A DNA stretch of 64,000 nt from Cellulomonas sp. S1-8 (GCF_026184235.1 NZ_CP110806.1:744001-808000), one strand, 5' to 3'. Positions 34,269-43,838 are shown, counted from the stretch's first letter. Notes: generated by a model not told the origin, from the sequence alone. Numbers and translations: made by a program.

Positions 34269-35708
34269 TCAGGCCGGGCGGTCGACCGTGAGCTCGCGGG
34301 CGGCCGCGTACTGCTCGCGGACGACCGGCGTCGGCTCGCCCGTCATGACCTCGGCACCCGAGGACGCCGACCACGCCGGCGGTGTGTCGGAGCCGGAGAG
34401 CACCCAGGCGGCCTGGCGTGCGGCGCCGTCGGCGACGTACTCACCGGGCGTCGGCACCTGCACGTCGACCCCCATGATCGACGGGATGATGCGGCGCACG
34501 GCCTCGGACTGCGCCCCGCCACCGATCAGGAAGACGCGCTCGACCGGCACGCCCACGGCGCGCATCGCGTCGATGCCGTCGGCGAGCGAGCAGAGCATGC
34601 CCTCGACGGCGGCACGCGCGACGTGCGCGGGCGTCGTGTTCGCCATGCGCATGCCGTGCAGGGCCCCGGTGGACAGCGGCTTGTTGGGGGTGCGCTCACC
34701 CTCGAGGTACGGGATGTGCACGAGGCCGTCGGCACCCGCGGGGGCCGACAGCGCGAGCTCTGACAGCGCCGGGTGGTCGACGCCGAGCATCCGGCAGGCC
34801 GTGTCGAGCACGCGCGAGGCGTTGAGCGTGACCGCGAGCGGCAGGTAGGACCCGGTCGCGTCGGCGAACCCGGTGACGAGCCCGGTGCCGTCGGCGATCG
34901 GCGCGGACGCGATGGCGGACACCACGCCCGACGTGCCGAGCGACACCGCGACGTCCCCGGGCAGCAGGCCGAGCGCGAGCGCGGCCGCGGCGTTGTCACC
35001 GGCACCCGGCCCCAGCACGGGCTTGAGTGCGAACGCCGGCGCGACGGGTCCGGCCTCGTTCGCGGCGAGCACGCGCGGCAGGCGCGGCACGCTGCCGAGC
35101 GCGAGCTCGAGCAGGTCGGTGCGGTAGTCCTCGGTGAACGGCGACCAGTACCCGGTGCCGGACGCGTCGGACCGGTCCGTGACGAGCCCGTCGAGACCGA
35201 CCTCGGCCATGCCGCCCGCGAGCTTCCAGGTCAGCCAGTCGTGGGGGAGCGCGACGGCGGCGACGCGCGCGGCGTTGGCCGGCTCCGTGTCGCGCAGCCA
35301 GCGCAGCTTGGTGACGGTGAGCGACGCGACGGGCACGGAGCCGATCGCCGACGCCCACGCCTGCGCGCCGGCGACGACGTCACCGTCGCCGAGCTCGGTG
35401 ATGAGGTCCACGGCGGCCTGCGCCGAGCGCGTGTCGTTCCACAGCAGCGCCTCGCGGATCACCTCGCCGTCGGCGTCGAGCACGACCATGCCGTGCTGCT
35501 GCCCGCCGACGCTGATCGCCTCGACGTCGTCGAGCCCGCCCGCGTCCGCGATGGCCGCCTGCAGGGCGTCCCACCAGTGGTGCGGGTGGACCTCGGTGCC
35601 GTCAGGGTGCTTCGCGCGGCCCTGCCGCACGAGCGCGCCCGTCTGCGCGTCCCGCACCACCACCTTGCACGACTGCGTGGACGAGTCCACACCTGCCACG
35701 AGCGTCAT
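34269..35708 (-). CDS. xylB: Xylulokinase
   Basis: A 479-residue FGGY-family kinase that phosphorylates D-xylulose to xylulose 5-phosphate. The N-terminal ATPase fold begins [15 protein letters not shown]. Other family features are [49 protein letters not shown] and the C-terminal [15 protein letters not shown]. The start at 35708 is chosen for GGGAG upstream. It follows xylA in the same direction across about 145 bases containing hairpins, so the pair forms a xylose operon. Next to three xylanases and a ROK regulator, it most likely metabolises xylan-derived xylose. Confidence 0.96.
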   Translation of the reverse strand: MTLVAGVDSSTQSCKVVVRDAQTGALVRQGRAKHPDGTEVHPHHWWDALQAAIADAGGLDDVEAISVGGQQHGMVVLDADGEVIREALLWNDTRSAQAAVDLITELGDGDVVAGAQAWASAIGSVPVASLTVTKLRWLRDTEPANAARVAAVALPHDWLTWKLAGGMAEVGLDGLVTDRSDASGTGYWSPFTEDYRTDLLELALGSVPRLPRVLAANEAGPVAPAFALKPVLGPGAGDNAAAALALGLLPGDVAVSLGTSGVVSAIASAPIADGTGLVTGFADATGSYLPLAVTLNASRVLDTACRMLGVDHPALSELALSAPAGADGLVHIPYLEGERTPNKPLSTGALHGMRMANTTPAHVARAAVEGMLCSLADGIDAMRAVGVPVERVFLIGGGAQSEAVRRIIPSIMGVDVQVPTPGEYVADGAARQAAWVLSGSDTPPAWSASSGAEVMTGEPTPVVREQYAAARELTVDRPA

Positions 35709-35755
35709 CGCGTGTGCTCCCTTGCGCCAGATGCCCGGTCTGCCGGGCGTGAGGT

Positions 35756-35789
35756 GTCCGAGCGGTGGTCGCACCGGCCCGCTCGGACG
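35756..35789 (-). repeat. Hairpin in the xylA-xylB gap
   Basis: GTCCGAGCGG and CCGCTCGGAC form a 10-bp stem around 14 bases. It may stabilise the xylA transcript end or reduce xylB expression. Confidence 0.4.
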
Positions 35790-35808
35790 TCGGGTGCCGG
35801 GGACGGGC

Positions 35809-35841
35809 GACGCCCGGGGAGCACGAGGCTCCCCGGGCGTC
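35809..35841 (-). terminator. Hairpin after xylA (terminator or attenuator)
   Basis: A 14-bp perfect stem (GACGCCCGGGGAGC and its complement) with a 5-base loop, 14 bases after the xylA stop. As xylB follows on the same strand, it may only partly stop transcription. Confidence 0.65.
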
Positions 35842-35854
35842 AGGTGGGGCTGGG

Positions 35855-37045
35855 TCAGCCGCGCGCGCCCATGGCGTGCTCGACCGCGAGCTGGTTGAGG
35901 TGCACGAAGCCGAAGCCGCGCTTGGCGACCTCCTCGACGTCGAAGTCCTCGAACGCGGACCGGTCGGCCAGGAAGTCGGCCATGGTCTCGCCCTCGTTCA
36001 GCGTGGGCTTGGCCAGCTCGAAGACACCGGCGGCCTCCATGGCCTCCTGGACCTCGGGGTCGGCGCGGAACGCCTGCGCCCGCTCCTTGAGCAGGATGTA
36101 CGTCGACATGTTGGCGGCGGCCGAGGCCCACACGCCGTCGAAGTCCTCGGTGCGCGAGGGCTTGTAGTCGAAGTGCACCGGGCCGTCGTACTTGGGGCCG
36201 CCGCTGGGGAAGCCGTTCTCGACGAGGTCGACCGTCGCGAACGCGGAGAACAGGTCGCCGTGGCCGAAGACCAGGTCCTGGTCGTACTTGATGCCGCGCT
36301 GGCCGTTGAGGTCGATGTGGAACAGCTTCTCGGCCCACAGCGCCTGCGCGAGGCCCGTCGTGTAGTTCAGGCCGGCCATCTGCTCGTGGCCCGTCTCCGG
36401 GTTCAGGCCGACGATGTCGCCGTGCTCGAGCTTGGCGATGAGGCCGAGCGCGTGCCCGATCGTCGGGAGCAGGATGTCGCCGCGGGGCTCGTTGGGCTTG
36501 GGCTCGATCGCGATGCGCAGGCCGTAGCCCTTCTCCTTGATGTACGCGGCGACGGTGTCGATGCCGTCGGCGTACGCCTGGTGCGCGGCGTTCAGGTCCT
36601 TGGCGCTGTCGTACTCGGCGCCCTCGCGGCCGCCCCACATGACGAACGTGTCGGCGTCGAGGGACGCGGCCAGGTCGACGTTGCGCAGGATCTTGCGCAG
36701 CGCGTAGCGGCGCACGCGGCGGTCGTTCGACGTGAACGCGCCGTCCTTGAAGACGGGGTGCGTGAACGTGTTGGTCGTGACCATCTCGACCGTGATGCCG
36801 GTCTCGGTCAGCGCGCCGCGGAAGCGGTCGAGGACCTTCTCGCGCTCGGCGTCCGAGGAGCCGAACGGGATGACGTCGTCGTCGTGGAAGGTCACGTGCG
36901 ACGCGCCGAGCTCGGCGAGCTTGTGCACGGACTCGACCGGGTCGAGCCACGGGCGCGTAGCAGCGCCGAACGGGTCCTGCGCGTTCCAGCCGACGGTCCA
37001 GAGACCGAAGGAGAACTTGTCTTCAGGGGTGGGCTTGCGAACCAT
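35855..37045 (-). CDS. xylA: Xylose isomerase
   Basis: A 396-residue TIM-barrel enzyme of the short actinobacterial class that interconverts D-xylose and D-xylulose and uses two divalent metals. Visible motifs are [23 protein letters not shown] (catalytic His region), [18 protein letters not shown] (metal Glu and catalytic Lys), [14 protein letters not shown] (Glu/His), [14 protein letters not shown] (Asp ligands) and [14 protein letters not shown]. The start at 37045 ([14 protein letters not shown]) matches the family and has GGAGG just upstream; earlier in-frame codons add an unrelated stretch. It diverges from a ROK regulator 100 bp away. Confidence 0.97.
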   Translation of the reverse strand: MVRKPTPEDKFSFGLWTVGWNAQDPFGAATRPWLDPVESVHKLAELGASHVTFHDDDVIPFGSSDAEREKVLDRFRGALTETGITVEMVTTNTFTHPVFKDGAFTSNDRRVRRYALRKILRNVDLAASLDADTFVMWGGREGAEYDSAKDLNAAHQAYADGIDTVAAYIKEKGYGLRIAIEPKPNEPRGDILLPTIGHALGLIAKLEHGDIVGLNPETGHEQMAGLNYTTGLAQALWAEKLFHIDLNGQRGIKYDQDLVFGHGDLFSAFATVDLVENGFPSGGPKYDGPVHFDYKPSRTEDFDGVWASAAANMSTYILLKERAQAFRADPEVQEAMEAAGVFELAKPTLNEGETMADFLADRSAFEDFDVEEVAKRGFGFVHLNQLAVEHAMGARG

Positions 37046-37098
37046 GGACGCCTCCACGTCGAGAGCGGACCGGGCGCGCGTCAACCGAGCGACCGGGT

Positions 37099-37139
37099 TT
37101 TGTTCTTGGGATGAATTTATCCCCGGGAGTCGATAGGGT
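37099..37139 (+). promoter_or_regulatory. xylA/ROK-regulator divergent control region
   Basis: This unusually A+T-rich patch holds GGGAT-N6-ATCCC (37108-37123), a candidate operator, and TAGGGT (37134-37139), a -10-like box 6 nt before the regulator ATG. TTGACG (37084-37079, minus strand) could be the xylA -35. The regulator probably binds here and controls both directions. Confidence 0.45.
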
Positions 37140-37145
37140 CAAGCC

Positions 37146-38465
37146 ATGCCGAGGGTGGACGACCAGACGGGCGACACCGCCCCGGACGTCGTGACCCCGA
37201 TCGCCGCGGACGCGGCGACCGCCGTGGCCGAGCAGCCGCGCACCCGCGAGGGGCGCGCCGCAGAGCGCGTCCCCGACCCGTCGCGTGCCGCCCGGCAGGC
37301 CCAGATGCGCGCGCACAACCTCTCGGTCTCGCTCGCCCAGGTCGTCGACGCCACCGTCCCACCCTCGCGTGCGCAGATCGCCGCCGCCACCGGGCTGGCG
37401 CGCGGGACGGTCACCGGCCTGGTCGACGTCCTCATCGAGTCCGGCCTGGTCCGCGAGCTCGACCCCGTGGCCGTCGCCCGCGCCGGGCGTCCCGCGGTGC
37501 CGCTCGCGCCGGCGCGCGGCCGCGTCGCCGGCGTCGGCATGGAGGTCAACGTCGACTACCTGGGCCTGCGCGCCGTCGACCTCGCAGGCGGCGTCCTCGT
37601 CGAGATCGTGGAGGACGTCGACCTGCGCGACAGCGACCCCGACGTCGTCCTCGACCGGCTCGCCACGCTCGTCTCCCCGGTCCTCGCCTCGCTCGCCGCC
37701 GACGGCGTGCGCGTGGCGGGCACCGCCCTGGCGCTGCCCGGCCTCGTCGACCGCATCACCGGCCCCCTGCGGTACGCACCGCACCTCGGGTGGCGCGACG
37801 TCGACGTCGTCGCCCGGCTCGTCGCGCACCCCGTCCTCGCGGACCTGCCGCCGCGCCTGGCCAACGAGGCGAACCTCGCCGCCCGCGCCGAGGCGCACGC
37901 GCGCCGCGGCAGCCTCGCGCCGTCGTTCCTGTACGTGTCCGGCGAGGTCGGCGTCGGTGGCGCGCTGGTGCTCGACGGCGAGATCTTCCTCGGTCGGCAC
38001 GGCTGGAGCGGGGAGATCGGCCACGTCGTCGTCGACGGCGGACCGGGCGGCACGCGCCCCGTCTCCCTCGAGCAGCACGCCGGGCAGGACGCCATCGCGC
38101 GCGCGGCGGGCCTCGCGGAGGGCGCGCCGTTCGCGGACGTCGTCGCGGCCGTGGCCGCCGGGGACGCCCGCGCGCTCGAGGCGGTGCGCGGCGCGGCACG
38201 CTGGCTCGGCCTCGCGGTCGCGACCGTCGCCAACGTCGTCGACGTCAGCGAGGTCGTGCTCGGCGGGACGTTCGGGCTCGTGTTCGACGAGGTGCACGAC
38301 GCGGTCCGCGACGCCCTCGCCGACCGCGTGATCTTCGCGGACTGGTCGGCGCCGACGGTCAGCCGAGCAGCCGCGGGGGACTACCCGGCGATGACCGGCG
38401 GCGCCCTTGCGGTCCTGCGCACCGTCGTCGCCGACCCCACCCCCTGGCTCACCCCCACCCCCTGA
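37146..38465 (+). CDS. ROK-family transcriptional regulator (XylR-like)
   Basis: A 439-residue regulator. An N-terminal helix-turn-helix (about residues 55-105; PSRAQIAAATGLARGTVTGLVDVLIESGLV, read in parts) is joined to a C-terminal ROK sugar-kinase-like domain (GVGMEVNVDYLGLRAVDL, TALALPGLVDR, GEVGVGGALVLDG, GHVVVDGG). The zinc-binding Cys cluster typical of ROK proteins (CxCGxxGCxE) is replaced by GGPGGTRPVSLEQ, so no zinc is expected. It diverges from xylA, so it is likely the xylose-responsive repressor of xylAB; it may also act on the xylanase genes, but that is not shown. About 30 unusual residues precede the HTH. Confidence 0.9.
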   Translation: MPRVDDQTGDTAPDVVTPIAADAATAVAEQPRTREGRAAERVPDPSRAARQAQMRAHNLSVSLAQVVDATVPPSRAQIAAATGLARGTVTGLVDVLIESGLVRELDPVAVARAGRPAVPLAPARGRVAGVGMEVNVDYLGLRAVDLAGGVLVEIVEDVDLRDSDPDVVLDRLATLVSPVLASLAADGVRVAGTALALPGLVDRITGPLRYAPHLGWRDVDVVARLVAHPVLADLPPRLANEANLAARAEAHARRGSLAPSFLYVSGEVGVGGALVLDGEIFLGRHGWSGEIGHVVVDGGPGGTRPVSLEQHAGQDAIARAAGLAEGAPFADVVAAVAAGDARALEAVRGAARWLGLAVATVANVVDVSEVVLGGTFGLVFDEVHDAVRDALADRVIFADWSAPTVSRAAAGDYPAMTGGALAVLRTVVADPTPWLTPTP

Positions 38466-38621
38466 TCACCCATCCCCCCGCCGACGGGTCGATCGAGCCC
38501 CGTCGACCTCGTCCTTCGGCGGGTTCCGACGTCCCGTAGGCCGCCGCAGTGCGAGTTCGCGGGAGACGCTGGGGTGGCTGCGGTGCTCGGCGGGCGGGCG
38601 GCGTGGCGGCGTCGCGCTGCG

Positions 38622-38627
38622 TAGGGT
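38622..38627 (+). promoter_or_regulatory. Putative -10 box of a leaderless promoter for the lactonase gene
   Basis: TAGGGT ends 7 nt before the GTG at 38635. Confidence 0.45.
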
Positions 38628-38634
38628 CGTCGGC

Positions 38635-39717
38635 GTGAGCGCGACGACACCCCTGTGGATCGGCACCTTCCCGCACGCCGGCATCGGCACCCCGGCCGGT
38701 CTCGGCGAGGGGGTGTGGCAGGTGGACCTCGACGCGGCGACGGGCGCGCTCGGCGAGCCGCGGCTCGTCGTCGAGACGCCCGCGCCGACGTATCTCGCGA
38801 CGCACCCCGGGGGGCGCTGGCTGTACGCCGTGGGGGAGAGCGCACCGGGCAGCGTGACCGCGTTCGAGGTCGGTGACGACGGTGGGCTCACGGCGCGGGC
38901 CACCGTCGCGTCGGGCGGGACGTCCCCGTGCCACCTCCTGGTCGTCGAGGACACGCTGTACGTCGCGAACTACATCGACGGCGTCCTCGGCGTCGTGCCG
39001 CTGACGGCGGACGGTGCGTTCACGCCCGACGTGGTCGCGTCCGGGCTGCCCGCGCAGGAGTTCGCGCACGCCGGCACCGGCCCCGACGCGGACCGTCAGG
39101 AGGGCCCCCACGCGCACTTCGTCGCCCTGACGCCGGACGGGCGGCACGTCCTCGTCGCGGACCTCGGGACCGACGAGCTGCGCCGGTACGCGCGCGCCGC
39201 CGACGGGTCGCTCACGCCCGACGGCGTCGCCGCGCGGCTGGCGCCCGGGACGGGTCCGCGGCACGTCGCGTTCGCGGCCGACGGTGCGCACCTGTACGTC
39301 GTGGGTGAGCTCGACGCGAGCGTCCACGTCCTGCTGTGGGACGCGGCCACGGCGACCGGGACCGACGTGCAGCGGGTCGCGGCCGTCCCGGCGGAGGAGT
39401 CCGCGGACGGTGTGCGCCGCTCGCCGTCGCACGTCCTGCTGGACGGCGACCGGCTGCTGCTCGGTGTCCGCGCGCTGGGCCTGCAGGGCCCCGACGCCGT
39501 GAGCGTGCTCGACGTGCACGCCGACGGCTCCCTGGGCGCCGCTCGTCCCCAGGCGCTGTCCGGACCGACGCCCCGCCACCTCGCGGTCGTGCACGGCTGG
39601 ACGGTCGTCGCGCTGCAGGACGCCCACGCCGTCGTCGTGCACGACGCCCACGGCACGCAGGCGTCGAGGGTCGACCTGCGCTCACCGGCCTGCGTCGTGC
39701 CGGTCGTCGTGCGCTGA
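38635..39717 (+). CDS. Lactonase family protein (6-phosphogluconolactonase-type beta-propeller)
   Basis: A 360-residue seven-bladed propeller protein of the YbhE/lactonase family. Typical elements are an opening WIGTF, APTYLATHPGGRWLYAVGES, a SPCHLLVVEDTLYVANY blade, GPHAHFVALTPDGRHVLVADLGTD and GPRHVAFAADGAHLYVVGEL, which recur as blade repeats. Family members hydrolyse 6-phosphogluconolactone in the pentose phosphate pathway. The GTG at 38635 places the conserved N-terminus right at the start and fits a leaderless promoter; the upstream open frame is not coding. Xylulose 5-phosphate from the nearby xylAB enters the same pathway. The substrate is not proven. Confidence 0.85.
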   Translation: MSATTPLWIGTFPHAGIGTPAGLGEGVWQVDLDAATGALGEPRLVVETPAPTYLATHPGGRWLYAVGESAPGSVTAFEVGDDGGLTARATVASGGTSPCHLLVVEDTLYVANYIDGVLGVVPLTADGAFTPDVVASGLPAQEFAHAGTGPDADRQEGPHAHFVALTPDGRHVLVADLGTDELRRYARAADGSLTPDGVAARLAPGTGPRHVAFAADGAHLYVVGELDASVHVLLWDAATATGTDVQRVAAVPAEESADGVRRSPSHVLLDGDRLLLGVRALGLQGPDAVSVLDVHADGSLGAARPQALSGPTPRHLAVVHGWTVVALQDAHAVVVHDAHGTQASRVDLRSPACVVPVVVR

Positions 39718-39737
39718 CGCCGCGGCCGGCACCGGCG

Positions 39738-39753
39738 CCCACCCCGGGGTGGG
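39738..39753. terminator. Weak palindrome between convergent genes
   Basis: CCCACCCCGGGGTGGG is a perfect palindrome without a loop, between the lactonase gene and the convergent TetR gene. It is weak as a terminator. Confidence 0.3.
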
Positions 39754-39797
39754 TGGTCCCGGACTCGTCGGAGGCGACGGCCGGCCGCGCGTGCGCA

Positions 39798-40385
39798 TCA
39801 GCGCGGGCCCGGTGGTGCGAGAGCCATCTGCAGCGCGGCCGCGACGAGCGTGCGACGGTCCGTGCCCGCCGGCAGGGCGTCGGTGAGCTGGTCGGCGCCG
39901 ACGGCCGACGCGAGCGAGACGACGGCGCGGGGGTGGGCCACCTCCGCGGGGAGGCCGTGCTCGACGAGCAGCGCGGCGACGTGGTCGATGCGGCGCGCGG
40001 TGACGCGGCGCACGGCGTCCTGGACGCCCTCGTCGGCGGCCTGGAGGTAGAGGCGTCGCTCGCCGCCGCGTCCGGGCGCGCTCGCGGCGACGTCGGTGAA
40101 CAGCGCGGCGAGGCGGTCGGCCGGGGTCCCCTCGGCGCCGGTGCGCGCGATGACGTCCTCGGTCTGCTCGGTCTCCCAGCGGGCGACGACGGCGTCGACC
40201 AGGGCGCGGCGGTCGTCGAAGTGCCAGTAGAAGGAGCCCTTGGTGACGCCGAGCGTGCGGGCCACGGCCTCGACGCGCACCGCGGCGAGGCCGTCGGCGT
40301 GGAACGCGGTCGCTGCGGCGTCGATCCACTGCTCCCGGGTGACGCGGGGGGTGGTGCGGCGGGGCGAGCGGGCTGACGGCGACAC
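39798..40385 (-). CDS. TetR-family transcriptional regulator
   Basis: A 195-residue repressor. The N-terminal helix-turn-helix (about residues 20-65) includes EQWIDAAATAFHADGLAAVRVEAVA and the signature LGVTKGSFYWHFDDRRALVDAV (read in parts). The C-terminal ligand domain is not diagnostic. It is divergent from a DUF2867 gene, and the gap between them contains closely packed palindromes, so it probably represses itself and the DUF2867 gene. The ligand is unknown. Confidence 0.88.
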   Translation of the reverse strand: MSPSARSPRRTTPRVTREQWIDAAATAFHADGLAAVRVEAVARTLGVTKGSFYWHFDDRRALVDAVVARWETEQTEDVIARTGAEGTPADRLAALFTDVAASAPGRGGERRLYLQAADEGVQDAVRRVTARRIDHVAALLVEHGLPAEVAHPRAVVSLASAVGADQLTDALPAGTDRRTLVAAALQMALAPPGPR

Positions 40386-40390
40386 GTCCG

Positions 40391-40427
40391 TACGCTAGCG
40401 TATGGAGAACCATACGCCGCCGTACGG
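40391..40427 (+). promoter_or_regulatory. TetR operator palindromes between tetR and the DUF2867 gene
   Basis: TACGCTAGCGTA (40391-40402) is a perfect 12-bp palindrome. CGTATGG-AGAA-CCATACG (40399-40416) is an overlapping perfect inverted repeat, and CGTACGG (40421-40427) adds another related half-site. This is the expected place for the TetR operator. Confidence 0.65.
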
Positions 40428-40438
40428 AAGGCTCTCCG

Positions 40439-40909
40439 TTGACCGCCGCACCCTCGTTCGTCTCCCTCGCCCTGCGCGACCTGCCGCGCCCGGACTTCTG
40501 CGACGTCACGGTCGTCCCCCTGCCGGCCGACGCCGCCACCGACCCCGCCGCGTGGGCGCTCGCGGTGTTCGACGTCGCCCGCGGACCGCGGTGGGTCGCC
40601 GCGCTCATGGGCGTCCGGCAGGCTGCCGTGCGGCTCCTCGGCCTGACGCCGGCGCCGCGCGACACGTTCGCCGTGCGCGAGGTCCAGGGGGAGGAGGCGC
40701 TGCTCGCGTTCGACGACCGCCACCTCGACTTCCGCGTCGGCGTCGGTGTCGACACCGAGCGGCACCTGCTGCGGGTCGTCACGGCCGTCCGCCTGCACGG
40801 CTGGCGCGGCCGGGTCTACTTCGCCCCCGTCCGCCTCGCGCACCCCGTGGTCACGGAGGCGATGATGCGATCGGCCGTGCGTCGACGCGCGGCACGAGGT
40901 GAGGAGTAG
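40439..40909 (+). CDS. DUF2867-like protein
   Basis: A 156-residue protein of unknown function. The body (WVAALMGVRQAAVRLLGL, LLAFDDRHLDFRVGV, the TAVRLHGWRGRVYFAPVRLAHPVV stretch in parts) resembles the DUF2867 family, which belongs to a lipid-binding START-like fold group. The start is a TTG at 40439, with GGAAGG about 8 bases upstream. It is divergent from the TetR gene and probably its regulatory target. A later start within the first residues cannot be excluded. Confidence 0.7.
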   Translation: MTAAPSFVSLALRDLPRPDFCDVTVVPLPADAATDPAAWALAVFDVARGPRWVAALMGVRQAAVRLLGLTPAPRDTFAVREVQGEEALLAFDDRHLDFRVGVGVDTERHLLRVVTAVRLHGWRGRVYFAPVRLAHPVVTEAMMRSAVRRRAARGEE

Positions 40910-41021
40910 CGTCCCGTGCGGGTGAGCGGGCCGGCCGCCCCCAGCGTCGTCGCAGTCGAGGAGCCCCGATGTCTCACCCGCAGGTCGTCCCCGTGCCCGT
41001 CGCACCCGGCGGTCCGGCCTC

Positions 41022-41525
41022 GTGAGCGGGAGCGCGGGTGGCCCCACGCTGACGACCGAGCGCGTGTGGAGGACCGTGGCACGCCAGCCGTTCGTCGTCG
41101 TGGCGATGGTCAACCGCCGCGGCCAGGGACGCAGCGTCGGCGTGACGCCCGCCGTCCACGGTGACGCCGTGTGGTTCGCCGCCACCGAGACGGACTGGAA
41201 GGTCGACCACCTGCGGCACCAGAGCGAGGTGTCCGCGACCGTCCCCGTCCGCCGCGGCGGGCTCCTCGCGCTCGTCGCGCCCATCCCACCGGCGACGATC
41301 ACGTTCCGCGCCACGGCGCAGGTGGTCCCGGCGGGTGACGCGCCCGCTCCCGTGCGCAAGCGGCTGCTGCGCGGGCTGACCGAGCCGGACAGCGAGCGGG
41401 GCGACGTCGTCATGGTCAGGCTGACGCCTCACGGTGACTTCGTCACCTACGGCATCGGCGTGCCCCTGCGGCTGCTGGTGGACACCGAGCGCGCCCGCGG
41501 TCGCGTCCCCGTCGCGCGCGGCTGA
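41022..41525 (+). CDS. FMN-binding split-barrel (PPOX-like) protein
   Basis: A 167-residue protein with the fold of pyridoxamine 5'-phosphate oxidase-like flavoproteins: [16 protein letters not shown], a strand-rich [20 protein letters not shown], then [20 protein letters not shown]. Family members bind FMN or F420 and act on diverse small molecules; the substrate here is unknown. The GTG start at 41022 gives an N-terminus close to the first conserved strand. No clear Shine-Dalgarno sequence is seen. It stands in the same direction as the DUF2867 gene and mshA. Confidence 0.65.
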   Translation: MSGSAGGPTLTTERVWRTVARQPFVVVAMVNRRGQGRSVGVTPAVHGDAVWFAATETDWKVDHLRHQSEVSATVPVRRGGLLALVAPIPPATITFRATAQVVPAGDAPAPVRKRLLRGLTEPDSERGDVVMVRLTPHGDFVTYGIGVPLRLLVDTERARGRVPVARG

Positions 41526-41596
41526 CCCCGACCGGTCGGCCCGCGCCCGGCCGTCCCGGTGGCGGGACCGCGTCCCGGCCGGGTCACAATGGGGTC

Positions 41597-42931
41597 GTGA
41601 CCACCGATCGAGCACCCCGCATCGCCATGCTCTCGGTGCACACGTCCCCCCTCGACCAGCCCGGCACCGGCGACGCCGGTGGCATGAACGTGTACGTCCT
41701 GGAGCTGGCGCACGCGCTCGCGGCCCGCGGCGCCCGCGTCGAGGTCTTCACACGCGCGACGCGGTCCGACGCCCCGGAGACGGTCGTGCTCGACGGCGCC
41801 GACGTCGACGGGCGCCCGCTGTCGGCCGCCGACGCGCGCGACGTCCTGCTCGCCGAGGACGTGCCCCCCGGCGTGACCCCGCCCGTGCTCGTCCACCACG
41901 TGCCCGCCGGGCCGTTCGAGGCGCTCGAGAAGAACGACCTGCCCGGCATCCTGTGCGGCATGGCGGCCGGCGTGCTGCGCTCCGAGGCCGCACGTCGCCC
42001 CGGCTGGTACGACGTCGTGCACTCGCACTACTGGCTGTCCGGCCAGGTCGGTGCGATCGCGGCGCAGCGGTGGGAGGTGCCGCTGGTGCACACGGCCCAC
42101 ACGCTCGCGAAGGTCAAGAACGCCAGCCTGGGCCCCGGCGACACGGCCGAGCCGGGCGTGCGCGTCGTCGGCGAGGAGCAGGTCGTCGCCGAGGCCGACG
42201 CGCTCGTCGCGTCCACACCGGTCGAGGCGCGGGAGCTCGTCGAGCTGTACGGCGCCGACCCCGCACGCGTGCACGTCGTCGAGCCCGGCGTGGACCTCGA
42301 CCGCTTCCGTCCCGGTGGCCCCGGCGCGCAGGACGACGCACGACGGCGGCTCGGCCTGCCGACCGACCGGCCCGTCGTGCTGTTCGCGGGGCGCGTCCAG
42401 CCGCTGAAGGCCCCGGACGTCCTCGTGCGCGCCATCGGGGCGCTGCGCGCGAGCGGGCGCCCGGTCCCGCTGCTCGTGGTGCTCGGCGGCCCGTCGGGGC
42501 GGCCGACGGCGGTGCGCGAGCTGCGCGCGCTGGCGGTGACGCTCGGCGTCGACGACGACGTGGTCGTGCGCCCCCCGGCGCCGCGCGACGAGCTCGTGAC
42601 GTGGTACCGCGCGGCCGACCTCGTGGCGATGCCGTCGCGCTCGGAGTCCTTCGGGCTCGTCGCGGTCGAGGCGCAGGCCAGCGGGACGCCGGTGCTGGCC
42701 GCGGCCGTCGGCGGGTTGCGCACCGTCGTCGACGACGAGGTCTCCGGACGCCTCGTGCGCGGCCACGACCCCGAGGTGTGGGCCGACGAGATCGCCGACG
42801 CCCTCGCCGACGCCCCGCGCCGCGCCCGCTGGTCCGTCGCCGCGCGCCAGGTCGCCGAGCGCTACGCCTGGTCGACCGCCGCCGACCAGGTCCTCAAGGT
42901 CTACGCGATCGCGGCAGAACCCACCCGCTGA
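41597..42931 (+). CDS. mshA: D-inositol-3-phosphate glycosyltransferase (mycothiol synthesis)
   Basis: A 444-residue GT-B glycosyltransferase (GT4) that transfers GlcNAc from UDP-GlcNAc to inositol 3-phosphate, the first step to mycothiol. The MshA-specific N-terminus ([20 protein letters not shown]) is followed by [34 protein letters not shown], and the donor-binding [17 protein letters not shown]. In many actinobacteria gpmA is close by, as it is here. The GTG start lies 6 nt after a CACAAT hexamer (41585-41590), possibly a weak leaderless promoter. Confidence 0.95.
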   Translation: MTTDRAPRIAMLSVHTSPLDQPGTGDAGGMNVYVLELAHALAARGARVEVFTRATRSDAPETVVLDGADVDGRPLSAADARDVLLAEDVPPGVTPPVLVHHVPAGPFEALEKNDLPGILCGMAAGVLRSEAARRPGWYDVVHSHYWLSGQVGAIAAQRWEVPLVHTAHTLAKVKNASLGPGDTAEPGVRVVGEEQVVAEADALVASTPVEARELVELYGADPARVHVVEPGVDLDRFRPGGPGAQDDARRRLGLPTDRPVVLFAGRVQPLKAPDVLVRAIGALRASGRPVPLLVVLGGPSGRPTAVRELRALAVTLGVDDDVVVRPPAPRDELVTWYRAADLVAMPSRSESFGLVAVEAQASGTPVLAAAVGGLRTVVDDEVSGRLVRGHDPEVWADEIADALADAPRRARWSVAARQVAERYAWSTAADQVLKVYAIAAEPTR

Positions 42932-42939
42932 CCCTGGCT

Positions 42940-43041
42940 GGATCGCTCTCTCACCACCCTGGGTGGGTGGGCTGGATTGCTCTCTCACCACCCTGGGCGG
43001 GTGGGCTGGATTGCTCTCTCACCACCATGGGTGGGGCGGGG
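42940..43041 (+). repeat. Tandem array of 34-bp units containing GGATTGCTCTCTC
   Basis: The 13-bp core recurs at 42940, 42974 and 43008, exactly 34 bp apart, all in the same direction. Each of the first two units continues as CACCACCCTGGGnGGGTGGG, which can fold on itself (CCACCC/GGGTGG); the third is degenerate. The core is shared with 34131-34258. It lies between mshA and gpmA and has no coding potential. Confidence 0.85.
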
Positions 43042-43097
43042 CGACCGGGGGACGGACGTCCCTGCGGGGGTCGCGGGCCTGCGGCAGGATGTGGGGC

Positions 43098-43838
43098 ATG
43101 ACCTACACCCTCGTGCTGCTCCGCCACGGCGAGAGCGAGTGGAACGCCAAGAACCTGTTCACCGGCTGGGTCGACGTGCCCCTGACCGACAAGGGCATCG
43201 AGGAGGCCAGGCGCGGCGGCACCCTGATGACGGACGCGGGCGTGTTCCCCGACGTCGTGCACACGTCGCTGCTGCGCCGCGCGATCACGACCGCCAACCT
43301 CGCGCTCGACGCCGCGGACCGCCACTGGATCCCCGTGAAGCGCTCCTGGCAGCTCAACGAGCGTCACTACGGCGCGCTGCAGGGCAAGAACAAGAAGCAG
43401 ACGCTCGAGGAGTACGGCGAGGAGCAGTTCATGCTCTGGCGCCGCTCGTACGACGTCCCGCCGCCGGAGATCGAGCTCGGCTCCGAGTTCTCGCAGGACA
43501 CCGACCCGCGCTACGCCGGCGAGCCGATCCCGCGTACCGAGGCCCTCGCGCAGGTCCTGGTCCGCGCGCTGCCGTACTGGGACGCGGAGATCGTGCCGGA
43601 CCTGCAGGCCGGCAAGACCGTCCTGGTCGCCGCGCACGGCAACTCGATCCGTGCGCTGGTCAAGCACCTCGACGACGTCGACGAGCAGACCATCGCCGGC
43701 ATCAACATCCCCACGGGCATCCCGCTGCTCTACGAGCTGGACGAGCAGACGCTCAAGCCCGTCAAGCCCGGCGGCACGTACCTCGACCCCGAGGCCGCGA
43801 AGGCGGCCATCGCGGCCGTGGCGAACCAGGGTCGCTGA
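43098..43838 (+). CDS. gpmA: 2,3-bisphosphoglycerate-dependent phosphoglycerate mutase
   Basis: A 246-residue glycolytic enzyme that interconverts 3- and 2-phosphoglycerate. The phosphohistidine motif is [10 protein letters not shown] near the N-terminus; [26 protein letters not shown] and [15 protein letters not shown] complete the active site. The C-terminal [14 protein letters not shown] is the regular family tail. The ATG at 43098 is preceded by a CAGGAT hexamer 7 nt away. It follows the 34-bp repeat array, which separates it from mshA. Confidence 0.96.
   Translation: MTYTLVLLRHGESEWNAKNLFTGWVDVPLTDKGIEEARRGGTLMTDAGVFPDVVHTSLLRRAITTANLALDAADRHWIPVKRSWQLNERHYGALQGKNKKQTLEEYGEEQFMLWRRSYDVPPPEIELGSEFSQDTDPRYAGEPIPRTEALAQVLVRALPYWDAEIVPDLQAGKTVLVAAHGNSIRALVKHLDDVDEQTIAGINIPTGIPLLYELDEQTLKPVKPGGTYLDPEAAKAAIAAVANQGR

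Noticed and set aside
42940..43041. Possible CRISPR array because of regular 34-bp spacing
   Set aside because: The whole unit repeats with no unique spacers, only three units exist and no cas genes are near.
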